Positions 28,020 through 36,475 of a DNA stretch of 64,000 nt are shown here, piece after piece; position 1 is the stretch's first letter; the number at the start of each line of letters is the position of its first letter. A program made the position numbers and the translations under genes. Origin of the DNA: Gulosibacter massiliensis (GTDB taxonomy: Bacteria; Actinomycetota; Actinomycetes; Actinomycetales; Microbacteriaceae); the NCBI GenBank assembly GCA_945949175.1, contig CAMFDU010000002.1, positions 1-64,000 of the forward strand, read 5' to 3'. Under the pieces are notes generated by a model. It made no database searches. It was not told where the DNA came from and was given only the letters and a program-made list of their open reading frames with translations.

Positions 28020-29473
28020 GACGACTGGTTTTCTTCGACCCAACGCAAGTACTCGGGCGTGACGCTTCCCGTCACGTAATCGCCCGAGAAGCAGGACATT
28101 TCTAGTGCCGACACGGCGCTGCCCTCGAGAATCGCACTCTGCATGTCGGCGACCTCTTGATAAATGAGGTGGTCGGCACCAATCTCGCTGGCAATTTCGG
28201 GAATCTTGCGACCAGCGGCAATAAGCTCGGCCCGGCTTGGCATGTTGATTCCGTATACGTGGGGGAAACGCACAGGCGGGGCGGCCGACGTGAACGTCAC
28301 CGAGTTCGCTCCGGCGTTTCGGGCCATGTCAACGATCTCGCGCGAAGTTGTACCGCGAACGATTGAGTCGTCGACAATCAGGACGTTCTTGCCCTTGAAC
28401 TCGGAGGGCATCGCGTTGAGCTTTTGCTTGACACCCTTTCGGCGTTCTTCTTGCCCGGGCATGATGAAAGTCCGGCCGACATATCGGTTTTTGTAGAAAC
28501 CCTCGCGGTATTCGATTCCGAGCTTTCGTGCCACCTGCAGTGCAGCTGGGCGCGACGAGTCCGGAATCGGCATGACGACGTCGATATCGCCAGCTGGCGC
28601 CCACTTCGCGATGGTGTCCGCAAGGCGATCGCCAAGTCGCAACCGCGCTTCATAAACCGAAATGCCATTCATGACCGAGTCGGGACGCGCAAGGTATACG
28701 TACTCGAACGAACACGGAATCAGCACGGGGTTTTTGGCGCATTGTCGCGACACCATTTCGCCATCCTGCGAGATAAAGAGAGCCTCACCCGGCTCGACGT
28801 CTCGAACGATCTCGTAGCCGCCGGCTTCGAGGACGAGTGATTCGCTTGCGACGGCCCACTCTGCTCCGACGAGCCCGGCGTTTCGACGGCCAAGAATCAG
28901 CGGGCGAATGCCGAACGGGTCGCGAAATGCAAGTAGTCCGTGGCCGGCGATGAGTGCGATGGCAGCATACGAACCCTCGACACGCTCGTGCAGCCGAGCG
29001 ACCGCATCAAACACATTGTCGGGCGAGAACTTTTCAATCGTCGTTGCGGCCTGCAGTTCGTGCGCGAGCACGTTCACGAGAAGTTCGGTGTCGGAATTTG
29101 TGTTGAGGTGACGACGGTCATCCTCGTTGAGTTGGGTGGTCAATTCCCGCGTGTTTGTCAGATTCCCATTGTGAACAAGGATGATTCCGTAAGGGGCGTT
29201 GACGAAAAACGGCTGAGCTTCCGATTCACGGTTCGCGTTGCCGCGGGTCGCATAGCGAACGTGACCGAGCCCAATGTTTCCCAGCAGACCTCGCATGTCT
29301 CGGGTGCGGAAGGCTTCTCGAACCTGCCCCTTCGCTTTCGCCATGTGGAGCGTCTTGTCCTCGCAGGTCGCAATACCGGTGGAATCCTGCCCACGGTGTT
29401 GTAGCAGCGCTAGGGCGTCATAGACCTGCTGATTGACGGCCGTTGATGAGACGATTCCGACGATGCCGCACAT
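28016..29473 (-). CDS. purF: Amidophosphoribosyltransferase
   Basis: First committed purine step: PRPP plus glutamine gives phosphoribosylamine. It has 485 residues. Met is followed directly by the nucleophile Cys2 (MCGIVGIV), so no propeptide is needed beyond Met removal. The PRPP motif is VLIVDDSIVRGTTSREIV. Cysteines in LIPCSFEYVY and the late EMSCFSGDYVTG are placed as in the 4Fe-4S Bacillus-type enzyme. The start has AAAGGAG 12 bases upstream. Divergent from purM. Confidence 0.96.
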   Translation of the reverse strand: MCGIVGIVSSTAVNQQVYDALALLQHRGQDSTGIATCEDKTLHMAKAKGQVREAFRTRDMRGLLGNIGLGHVRYATRGNANRESEAQPFFVNAPYGIILVHNGNLTNTRELTTQLNEDDRRHLNTNSDTELLVNVLAHELQAATTIEKFSPDNVFDAVARLHERVEGSYAAIALIAGHGLLAFRDPFGIRPLILGRRNAGLVGAEWAVASESLVLEAGGYEIVRDVEPGEALFISQDGEMVSRQCAKNPVLIPCSFEYVYLARPDSVMNGISVYEARLRLGDRLADTIAKWAPAGDIDVVMPIPDSSRPAALQVARKLGIEYREGFYKNRYVGRTFIMPGQEERRKGVKQKLNAMPSEFKGKNVLIVDDSIVRGTTSREIVDMARNAGANSVTFTSAAPPVRFPHVYGINMPSRAELIAAGRKIPEIASEIGADHLIYQEVADMQSAILEGSAVSALEMSCFSGDYVTGSVTPEYLRWVEENQSS

Positions 29474-29496
29474 GTCGAGAGGATCTCCTTTGGCTG

Positions 29497-29525
29497 AGTG
29501 TCGATGCCCATCGGCTTCTGGTCAA
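29497..29525 (-). promoter_or_regulatory. Candidate purF promoter
   Basis: On the minus strand TTGACC (29525-29520) and GACACT (29502-29497) are separated by exactly 17 bases. The transcript would start near 29490, giving a short leader that carries the AAAGGAG. Confidence 0.45.
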
Positions 29526-29556
29526 TACTCTCACATCGAGCAGACGACGAGGCCGA

Positions 29557-29562
29557 TAGAAT
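29557..29562 (+). promoter_or_regulatory. -10 hexamer of purM, leaderless type
   Basis: TAGAAT is followed by six bases and then the purM GTG. No ribosome-binding site is present. Confidence 0.5.
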
Positions 29563-29568
29563 TGCCCA

Positions 29569-30669
29569 GTGACGGCGTCCAATTCGTATTCCGCCGCCGG
29601 TGTCGACACCGAAGCGGGTGATAAAGCTGTCGAGCTCATGAAGGCAGCAATTTCAGCGACGCACGGACCCGACATCCTCGGGGGCGTTGGCGGTTTTGCC
29701 GGGCTTATGGATGTGTCGTTCCTCAAAGACTTCCGCCAGCCGATTCTCGCCACGTCGACCGACGGCGTAGGCACCAAGGTCGCCATTGCCCAAGCGCTTG
29801 ACGTTCACCACACCATCGGCCACGACCTTGTCGGCATGGTTGTCGACGACATCGTCGTCGTTGGGGCGAAGCCACTGTTCATGACCGACTACATCGCGTG
29901 CGGCAAAGTCGTCCCAGAGCGCATCGCCGACATCGTGCGCGGAATCGCCGAAGCGTGTGCCCTCACGGGAACAGCACTCGTTGGCGGTGAAACGGCCGAA
30001 CACCCCGGACTTTTGGGTGAACACGATTACGACGTCGCCGGTGCGGCTGTCGGAGTTGTCGAAGCGGACGAAATGTTAGGTGCCGAACGCGTTCAGCCCG
30101 GCGATGTCGTCATCGCAATGGCATCGAGCGGTATTCATTCGAACGGGTATTCGCTCGTTCGCCACATCGTTGCGAACCGCAATCTCGCCTTTGATTCGAC
30201 CGTTCCTGAATTTGACCGCGTCCTCGGTCTGGAATTGCTCGAGCCGACTCGCCTGTACACGACAGCTCTGTTGGACTCGCTCACCGAGCACCCCGGCGCG
30301 ATTCATGCGCTTAGTCACGTCACGGGTGGCGGAATCGCTGCCAATCTCGCGCGCGTGTTGCCGACCAGCGTGTGGGTTGACCTCGATCGCTCGACCTGGA
30401 GCCCTTCACGCGTCTTCCGGGTTCTTGCGGATTGGGCAGGGGATTCACTCGAATCGACCGAAGGCACCTGGAATCTAGGCATCGGAATGCTCGCTGTTGT
30501 GTCGCACGAATCGGCGAGCACGCTGACCCGCGAATGGACCGCAGCGGGAATCGACTCCTGGGTTGTCGGTCACGTCTCGGACCGCGAACACTCGTTGGAC
30601 GGGTATGTCACGGGCGCTAAGGGAGTCGACGGCGGAGCCGTGCGACTGGTCGGCACTTACGCCGACTGA
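29569..30669 (+). CDS. purM: Phosphoribosylformylglycinamidine cyclo-ligase (AIR synthetase)
   Basis: Closes the imidazole ring, FGAM to AIR, using ATP. The 366-residue product has the N-terminal SYSAAGVDTEAGDKAVELMK, the ATP-binding STDGVGTKVAIAQAL, GHDLVGMVVDDIVVVGAKPLF and a glycine-rich HVTGGGIAANLARVLP. Start is GTG 29569, supported by the -10 spacing. The last 13 bases overlap the convergent DUF3073 gene. Confidence 0.96.
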   Translation: MTASNSYSAAGVDTEAGDKAVELMKAAISATHGPDILGGVGGFAGLMDVSFLKDFRQPILATSTDGVGTKVAIAQALDVHHTIGHDLVGMVVDDIVVVGAKPLFMTDYIACGKVVPERIADIVRGIAEACALTGTALVGGETAEHPGLLGEHDYDVAGAAVGVVEADEMLGAERVQPGDVVIAMASSGIHSNGYSLVRHIVANRNLAFDSTVPEFDRVLGLELLEPTRLYTTALLDSLTEHPGAIHALSHVTGGGIAANLARVLPTSVWVDLDRSTWSPSRVFRVLADWAGDSLESTEGTWNLGIGMLAVVSHESASTLTREWTAAGIDSWVVGHVSDREHSLDGYVTGAKGVDGGAVRLVGTYAD

Positions 30670-30881
30670 ACCTCATCGCTTTCATCAGTTTCATCGCCTG
30701 CGCCTGCTTCGGCGCTGGTCGAATCTGGTGACGCATACTCTGGCCACTTCGCCAGATCCTCATCGAGACGCGGGTTTACCCCCAGTTCCGACTCGAGCTT
30801 GGTCAGGTCGGTGTCGGGACTGAAGTATTTCAGTTCGCGCGCAACCTTGGTGTGCTTCGCTTTTTGACGGCCGCGGCCCAT
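30657..30881 (-). CDS. DUF3073-family protein, 74 aa
   Basis: A short, highly charged protein of the actinobacterial DUF3073 family, recognised by MGRGRQKAKHTKVARELKY followed by a DLTKLE segment. The second half is acidic and probably disordered. DUF3073 beside purM is a frequent actinobacterial arrangement. Function unknown; the basic N-terminus could bind nucleic acid. Its 3' end overlaps purM. Confidence 0.85.
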   Translation of the reverse strand: MGRGRQKAKHTKVARELKYFSPDTDLTKLESELGVNPRLDEDLAKWPEYASPDSTSAEAGAGDETDESDEVQSA

Positions 30882-30954
30882 AGTGGACCCCTTTCCCTCA
30901 CACTTTTCGCCTCACCGGCGATCGTCGTGTCCGGGGCGTCAGACGTTCAGAATA

Positions 30955-31332
30955 TCACGACCCGAGCAGCACGATGGCGGAGATATACCCAAGCGCTGCC
31001 ACAACAATCCCAACGACCACATGAGATGTCACGATGATCGAGCCGGTTCGGATTTCACGACGTTCGATGTGTTGTGCTGCTGTGACGGTGAGCGTTGAAA
31101 AGGTGGTGAGCCCCGCCGCGAAAGCGAGGATGAGTGACGCCATCGTCCAGTCGAGCGCGTGCACCGCGAACGCCCCGGCGCCGGCGCCGACCGCAAGGCT
31201 TCCCACTCCGTTCACCGCGAACAGTCCCCATGACCACACGCCCGGACGAATGATGGCCATCACACCGAACCGAGCTAGTGCGCCACATCCGCCCGCGACG
31301 ATTTGCGCGAAAACCCACCAGATGTCAATCAT
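30955..31332 (-). CDS. crcB: Fluoride channel protein CrcB/Fluc (second of a pair)
   Basis: A four-helix membrane protein of 125 residues that exports fluoride as a dimer. It has GGCGALARFGV near the N-terminus, the pore Asn in FAVNGVGSLAVG and GLTTFSTLTVTA, the Phe/Thr segment that lines the fluoride path. Its start overlaps the stop of the other crcB by 4 bases, so the pair most likely forms a heterodimer, as in other Gram-positive bacteria with two genes. Confidence 0.92.
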   Translation of the reverse strand: MIDIWWVFAQIVAGGCGALARFGVMAIIRPGVWSWGLFAVNGVGSLAVGAGAGAFAVHALDWTMASLILAFAAGLTTFSTLTVTAAQHIERREIRTGSIIVTSHVVVGIVVAALGYISAIVLLGS

Positions 31333-31730
31333 GTCGCAGCCGACCTACGTGCACCGAGCCGCAATCCGGCAATAGCAAACACGAGACCCATAATGATGGA
31401 TCCGACAGCGTACGTTCCCATCACAACGAGGGGTCCGACACCATGGCGAACAATTGGTACTGCGACGTCGAGCGAGATTGCGGACAGGGTAGTAAAGGCG
31501 CCGAGAAATCCCGTCGTGACACCAAGGCGCATCCAGGCGGGCACAGAAGGCACGCCGCGAGCAACGATGTACCCAAGGGCGAATGAACCGATGAGATTGA
31601 TGACGAGGGTCGGATACGGCCACCAGTAGTCGTCAATTTGACCCGCAACAAGTGTGATGACAACGCGAGCAGCACTCCCTAAAAGTCCGCCGACAAATAC
31701 GGCCAACACCGACTTCAGTGACGTGTGCAC
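31329..31730 (-). CDS. crcB: Fluoride channel protein CrcB/Fluc (first of a pair)
   Basis: A 133-residue four-helix protein with GGLLGSAARVVITL, the pore motif LVINLIGSFALGYIV (Asn and Gly) and GFLGAFTTLSAIS. Start is GTG 31730 with a leaderless-type -10. I looked upstream for a fluoride riboswitch; the 74 bases to the divergent TipAS gene are too short and show no such fold. Confidence 0.92.
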   Translation of the reverse strand: MHTSLKSVLAVFVGGLLGSAARVVITLVAGQIDDYWWPYPTLVINLIGSFALGYIVARGVPSVPAWMRLGVTTGFLGAFTTLSAISLDVAVPIVRHGVGPLVVMGTYAVGSIIMGLVFAIAGLRLGARRSAAT

Positions 31731-31737
31731 AACCGCC

Positions 31738-31743
31738 AGCGTA
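31738..31743 (-). promoter_or_regulatory. -10 hexamer of the crcB pair, leaderless type
   Basis: On the minus strand TACGCT is followed by seven bases and then the GTG at 31730. Confidence 0.35.
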
Positions 31744-31772
31744 CTCGTGTCGGATCACGATAATTTCGCGGT

Positions 31773-31778
31773 TAGGCT
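31773..31778 (+). promoter_or_regulatory. Candidate -10 of the TipAS-RND operon
   Basis: TAGGCT lies about 26 bases before GTG 31805, leaving a short leader that carries AAAGGAG. No clear operator dyad is seen around it. Confidence 0.4.
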
Positions 31779-31804
31779 TGCGATACGACGCCAAAGGAGT
31801 GCCC

Positions 31805-32257
31805 GTGTCCCTAGTTCCGCTCTTCAGCCACGATGAACATCGTGGCGAAGTCGTTGAACGCTGGGGTAAGAAGGTTTGGAGCCAGTCGTCGTCGTGGTGG
31901 AAGCATCTTGACGCGATTGGACGCGACGAGTTCCTCGCCGAAGGCGTCGCCCTCAGGGTCGAATACCTAGCGGCCAAAGCTGCCCAATTGCCCGTCACCG
32001 CCGACACTGTCGTTGCTCTCGTCCTCCGACACCGAGTCTGGATCACCCAGGGCTGGGGAGGCGTTGAGCCCACCGCCGAGCAATTCATTGGCCTTGGAAA
32101 CATGTATGTCGCAGACGAGCGCTTCGCTCGTCACTATGGAGGAGTCGACGGGGCGAGCTATGTTCGCGACGCGATTATCGCGTGGGTGGCCACAACGCCA
32201 CAGACTTCGGATGCTTCCGACGGACGTAGCAGTGCAACCAAAGGAACAACGTCGTGA
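31805..32257 (+). CDS. Stand-alone TipAS-domain protein
   Basis: The 150-residue product matches the drug-binding C-terminal domain of TipA-like MerR regulators (TipAS family): an N-terminal helix pair, VEYLAAKAAQLPVTADTVVALV, then the diagnostic FIGLGNMYVADERFARHYGG and GASYVRDAIIAWVA. The DNA-binding MerR half is absent: only about 20 residues precede the domain from the chosen GTG, which has AAAGGAG five bases upstream. The stop overlaps the RND pump start by 4 bases (GTGA), so the two are translationally coupled. It could sequester or sense a drug-like ligand for the pump; that is inference. Confidence 0.78.
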   Translation: MSLVPLFSHDEHRGEVVERWGKKVWSQSSSWWKHLDAIGRDEFLAEGVALRVEYLAAKAAQLPVTADTVVALVLRHRVWITQGWGGVEPTAEQFIGLGNMYVADERFARHYGGVDGASYVRDAIIAWVATTPQTSDASDGRSSATKGTTS

Positions 32258-35200
32258 ACCGTCTCGCCATTTTCAGCCTCAGGAACCGAGCCCTCATCGC
32301 CCTGGTCACGGTTGTTGTTGCTATTTTTGGTGGCGTCGCGATGTCGCTTCTCAAACTCGAGCTGATTCCCTCGATTACGTTTCCACAACTCGTCGTCGTC
32401 ACAAACTACCCAGGCGCATCTCCGATCATCGTCGAGAAGGAAGTTTCGACCCCGATTGAGACGGCGATTCAGGGCGTCAACGGGCTCGAATCAACAACCG
32501 CCACGTCGCAGAATGGTCTGTCGCAGGTCACGGCGGCGTTCGCTTACGGCACGAGCCTTGAATCAGCGGAACAAAAGGTTCAACTGGCGATCAACCGGAT
32601 TTCGAACCTACTTCCGGCTGGAGTCGAGCCGCAGGTTATCGCAGGCTCTTTCTCGGACATCCCCGTGCTCCAAATGGCGGTGACGAGCGACCTCGCCCCT
32701 GATCAACTGAACCAAGCATTGAAAGACATCGCGGTTAAAGAACTGACCAAGCTGGACGGCGTTCGAGATGCCGCGGTGTTTGGCGCTAACGGCGAACACA
32801 TCGCCATCGTTCCCGATGATAAAGAGTTGGAACGGCGTGGATTAACGACCACCGATATACAGACCGCATTACAGACCGCCGGAATTCGAATCGGTGCGGG
32901 CAGTGTTATGTCCGCTAAAGGCGAACTGTCGATTGTGTCGGGAACACCACTCGCGAGCCTCCCGGACATCCGCTCGGTCCCCGTGACGATTCCCTACAAG
33001 CCGCCGCCTGTCACCGTGCCCAAAGCGCCGACCGTGCCGACGTTTCCAACCATCACGGTGAGTCCCCGCGAAGACGGGGATTGGAGCCTCGACGAATTGA
33101 ACGGTGGCGAGTGTTTCGAGCCCTATCCCATCACTGAGGATTTATACACTGTTGTTGACTGTGACGACGCTCACTCGGCGGAACTTGTTCGCGTCGGTGA
33201 CCTGCGCACCGATGCGGGAATCCCGATTTACCCCGGTGACGAGGCTATCGGTGGCGTCGCAATGGGCGAGTGTTTTGCATCGGGAATCATCTCGGCGTCG
33301 GCAAAAGCAACCTACCCCTTGTTGACCACAGCCCCCTTGTTGACCACAGATGTTTTCTACCCGACGAGCCAGACCCAGTGGAACCAGGGCAATACGTTCT
33401 ATTACTGCATTGCGCACAGCTTCTCTGTTGACCCCATTACGGGAAGTGTTGCTGGCAGCAGGGTGAACACCGTTGTTCCGGCTGCGCCAGCAATCCCGGG
33501 AACGTCTGGAACAAGCACTCCGTCATTTGCCTCGCCCGTTGCGCCAGCGATTCCAACCACTCGCGCGGTCACCACTATTGGTGAACTCGCGCGTGTGTCT
33601 ATCCAACCCGACGCCATCACATCCATTTCGAGCGTCAATGGCGAACCGTCGCTGACTCTTGCCATCACGAAACGTGCGGATGCAAACACGGTGGACGTGT
33701 CCCGTGCGGTCACAGCGGCCTTGCCTGCGCTAACTGACCTGCTTGGTAACGGCACTAAGTTCACCATAGTTTTTGACCAGGCGCCGTTCATCGAAAAGAG
33801 CATCGAATCTCTCGCTATCGAGGGCCTGTTGGGACTGTTCTTCGCGATCATCGTGATTCTCGTCTTCCTCCTGTCCATCCGATCGACGCTTGTCACTGCA
33901 GTGTCGATTCCGACGTCGTTGTTGCTCACGTTCATTGGTATGTGGGCGAGTAACTTCTCACTCAACATCCTCACCATCGGCGCGGTCACAATCTCGATTG
34001 GTCGAGTCGTTGACGACTCGATTGTGGTTGTGGAAAACATCAAGAGACACCTGTCACTCGGTGAAGAACGCATGGTCGCCATTCGTGACGGTGTCAAAGA
34101 GGTCGCCACCGCGGTCACCGCGTCGACGATTACGACGGTCGCGGTGTTCCTTCCGCTGGCGTTCGTGGGCGGATTGTCTGGCGAACTATTCCAACCCTTT
34201 GCTGTAACGGTGACCATCGCACTCCTCGCGTCGCTGTTCGTCTCGCTCACGATTGTTCCCGTGCTCGCCTATTGGTTCCTTGGTGACAAAAAGCCGAAAA
34301 AGAAGGCGTCGACGAAGCCGGCCAAGCCGCTGAAGTCAGGCTCAGAAGACAATGACTTCTTGCAGCGCAACTACCGCCCTATTGTTCGTTGGACCGTCAC
34401 CCACCCCGTTGCGACGATGCTCATCGCCGTTCTCACGTTGGGAGGAACGTTCGCACTGACGCCGTTTGTCAAAACCAACTTTGTGGGCGGAAGTGGCCAG
34501 TCCACCATCACGCTGACGCACTCGACACCCGGTGGACTCACGCTCATGGACCGCGCAGAAGTGGCCGAAGATGTTGAGGCAAAACTGTTGGACTACGAGG
34601 GTATCGAAACCGTTCAGACGTCGATTGGTGGTGGAAACGGTTTTGCGGCTTTCAACGGCCAGGCGGGAAATATCATTTATCAGATCACGATTTCCGACGA
34701 GGTGGATGCTGATCTGGTTCGCGCCGAAATCACGCGTGACCTGGAAACCATTACCGACACGGGTGAAATTGTCTCGGCACAGGGCGGTGCGTTCGGTTCA
34801 CAGACCATCGATATCACGGTGAAGGCCCCATCGGAAGAGACACTCGCCGAGGTCACCGCAGCCATCGCGGCGGCAATCACAGAGACGAAAGCCGCCGACA
34901 GTGTCACGACGTCGCTCGACGATACCCAGTCGTTCATTTCAATCTCGATCAAGCGAAAGGAAGCGGCGACATACGCGCTGTCGGAAGTTCTTATTGGGCG
35001 GACGCTGTCGGGACTCATCGCACCAAGCGCTATCGGTCAGGTCGTTATCGACGACGTCACCATGGATCTGATCGTCGAGTCGAAGAACTCCCCCGAAACG
35101 CTGGGGGAATTGCGGAATTACAAACTGACCACACCTCTCGGAGCGAAGGTTCTACTGTCGAAGGTGGCAACAATCGGAATTACCGAAACTGCTGCATCGC

Positions 35201-35892
35201 GCACCACCGAACGTGGTGTCCTGTCTGCTTCAGTTGCAATCACGCCCACGTCGGACAACCTCACGGAGTCGACCGCGGTGGTTAACACTGCGCTTGCGAG
35301 CGTTGACCTTCCGTCGGGTACGACGGCGACAATCGGTGGTGTCGCTCAAGACCAGGTCGAGTCGTTCCAGCAACTTGGACTCGCGCTCCTTGCCGCGATC
35401 TTGATTGTGTATGTCGTGATGGTCGCGACGTTCCGATCGCTACGTCAACCCCTGCTGCTGCTCGTGTCGATTCCGTTTGCCGCAACCGGAGCAATTGCAC
35501 TCCAGATCATCTCGGGAATCCCACTCGGAATCTCGTCACTGATCGGGCTGTTGATGCTCGTCGGAATCGTTGTCACCAACGCCATTGTTCTTATCGACCT
35601 CGTAAACCAATACCGCGAACGAGGGGGTTCGGTGGTCGATTCGTTGCTCGACGGAACCAGCCGACGTGTTCGACCGGTGTTGATGACGGCACTCGCGACG
35701 ATTTTCGCACTCACGCCGCTCGCGACCGGCGTGACAGGAAGCGGCGGATTCATTTCGCAACCGTTGGCGATTGTCGTCATCGGCGGTTTGTTGTCATCGA
35801 CAATCCTCACACTGCTCGTTCTTCCCGCGCTCTATTCGCTCGTCGAAGGGCGCAAGGAACGCAAGGCGACTCGTCGGGCCCTGAAGGCCTAA
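32254..35892 (+). CDS. RND efflux transporter with an inserted Septum_form-like domain
   Basis: A 1212-residue proton-driven pump of the AcrB/HAE type. The first membrane helix is at about 12-32, followed by a large extracytoplasmic loop, a helix bundle at about 520-680 with the proton-relay aspartates in SIGRVVDDSIVVVEN, a cytosolic Lys-rich linker (about 678-700), and the second half (helix at about 715-735, loop to about 1035, last helices to 1195). Residues of about 248-436 are extra: a Pro/Thr/Val-rich stretch, a four-cysteine domain (287, 303, 340, 385) and a second Pro/Ala/Ser-rich stretch. Without them the length equals that of normal RND pumps. The insert matches the external domain of the protein at 15228. 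It starts at GTG inside the TipAS stop. Substrate unknown. Confidence 0.88.
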   Translation: MNRLAIFSLRNRALIALVTVVVAIFGGVAMSLLKLELIPSITFPQLVVVTNYPGASPIIVEKEVSTPIETAIQGVNGLESTTATSQNGLSQVTAAFAYGTSLESAEQKVQLAINRISNLLPAGVEPQVIAGSFSDIPVLQMAVTSDLAPDQLNQALKDIAVKELTKLDGVRDAAVFGANGEHIAIVPDDKELERRGLTTTDIQTALQTAGIRIGAGSVMSAKGELSIVSGTPLASLPDIRSVPVTIPYKPPPVTVPKAPTVPTFPTITVSPREDGDWSLDELNGGECFEPYPITEDLYTVVDCDDAHSAELVRVGDLRTDAGIPIYPGDEAIGGVAMGECFASGIISASAKATYPLLTTAPLLTTDVFYPTSQTQWNQGNTFYYCIAHSFSVDPITGSVAGSRVNTVVPAAPAIPGTSGTSTPSFASPVAPAIPTTRAVTTIGELARVSIQPDAITSISSVNGEPSLTLAITKRADANTVDVSRAVTAALPALTDLLGNGTKFTIVFDQAPFIEKSIESLAIEGLLGLFFAIIVILVFLLSIRSTLVTAVSIPTSLLLTFIGMWASNFSLNILTIGAVTISIGRVVDDSIVVVENIKRHLSLGEERMVAIRDGVKEVATAVTASTITTVAVFLPLAFVGGLSGELFQPFAVTVTIALLASLFVSLTIVPVLAYWFLGDKKPKKKASTKPAKPLKSGSEDNDFLQRNYRPIVRWTVTHPVATMLIAVLTLGGTFALTPFVKTNFVGGSGQSTITLTHSTPGGLTLMDRAEVAEDVEAKLLDYEGIETVQTSIGGGNGFAAFNGQAGNIIYQITISDEVDADLVRAEITRDLETITDTGEIVSAQGGAFGSQTIDITVKAPSEETLAEVTAAIAAAITETKAADSVTTSLDDTQSFISISIKRKEAATYALSEVLIGRTLSGLIAPSAIGQVVIDDVTMDLIVESKNSPETLGELRNYKLTTPLGAKVLLSKVATIGITETAASRTTERGVLSASVAITPTSDNLTESTAVVNTALASVDLPSGTTATIGGVAQDQVESFQQLGLALLAAILIVYVVMVATFRSLRQPLLLLVSIPFAATGAIALQIISGIPLGISSLIGLLMLVGIVVTNAIVLIDLVNQYRERGGSVVDSLLDGTSRRVRPVLMTALATIFALTPLATGVTGSGGFISQPLAIVVIGGLLSSTILTLLVLPALYSLVEGRKERKATRRALKA
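32995..33561 (+). other. Septum_form-like insert within the RND pump gene
   Basis: This encodes residues of about 248-436 of the pump. The motifs GGEC, YTVVDC, YPGD, AMGEC and YYC occur in the same order as GGEC, FTVVDC, YPGD, AMAEC and YYC in the membrane protein at 15228. Cysteine spacings are 16, 37 and 45 here against 17, 37 and 39 there. Both ends of the insert are low-complexity linkers, so it looks like a tethered domain on a loop. By eye it falls between the strands equivalent to AcrB GKILLKV and RVLLRDVA. Confidence 0.8.
33315..33349 (+). repeat. In-frame 18-base tandem duplication inside the RND insert
   Basis: A 17-base word beginning CCCCTTGTTGACC recurs after 18 bases and encodes LLTTAP then LLTTDV. 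It adds six residues between the third and fourth cysteines, exactly the difference from the sister domain at 15228. Confidence 0.9.
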
Positions 35893-36473
35893 GGCGCCGG
35901 GGACAACACCCACAACACCTCGGCAGGCTCGCTTGTTGAGGGGTTTCGCCACGTGTGTGGCTCGCGGCCTCGGAAGGTCATCGCGTCCCCGGCATTGAGA
36001 TTGTGAGTGGTGGGGCCGAGAACGATATCGAAGTGGCCTTTAAGGACATAGACGAATTCGATCTCTGTGTCGAGGGCGTACAGTTCTTCCCCACCGGAAC
36101 CCTGCGGGCTGACGATTGAGTGCAAGACTTCAATGTGTGTTTGCGACCCTGGCGACAACAGGTACTCGCGGGCGTTAATGCCACCAAAGTTGATCATGGC
36201 GCCTTCACCCGCGCGGACAATGGCGCTCGTGGGCGGCTCGAACAATTCACCAACGCGAAGCCCCAAGGCTTCGCACACCGACACCAGCGACGCAACGGAC
36301 GGGGAAACGTGGTCACGCTCGAGCTTGCTCACGAACCCCTCGGTGAGGCCGGCGGCAGCGGCGACTTGACCTAGAGTGAGTCCACGCGCGAGCCTCGTTG
36401 CTCGAAGCCGACCGCCGATCGGAATCGCCTTGTCGCTCACCTGTTTTGCCGTGCGTCGAATGCTGCCGGCCAT
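35889..36473 (-). CDS. XRE-family regulator with C-terminal cupin domain
   Basis: A 194-residue transcription factor: a helix-turn-helix at about 20-75 (LRATRLARGLTLGQVAAAAG, then FVSKLERDHVSPSVASLV) and a cupin barrel at about 115-190 (YALDTEIEFVYVLKGHFDIV, GDAMTFRGREPHTWRNPS). Regulators of this kind usually sense a small metabolite in the cupin and control adjacent catabolic genes. It lies 2 bases after the cyclase gene, so the two are co-transcribed; the likely target is the dyad at 37154. Its stop overlaps the convergent RND stop by 4 bases. Confidence 0.88.
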   Translation of the reverse strand: MAGSIRRTAKQVSDKAIPIGGRLRATRLARGLTLGQVAAAAGLTEGFVSKLERDHVSPSVASLVSVCEALGLRVGELFEPPTSAIVRAGEGAMINFGGINAREYLLSPGSQTHIEVLHSIVSPQGSGGEELYALDTEIEFVYVLKGHFDIVLGPTTHNLNAGDAMTFRGREPHTWRNPSTSEPAEVLWVLSPAP

Positions 36474-36475
36474 GA

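Noticed and set aside
31731-31804. Possible fluoride riboswitch ahead of the crcB pair
   Set aside because: The gap is 74 bases and must hold two promoters; no pseudoknot-like conserved blocks are visible, and the crcB -10 is seven bases from the start codon.
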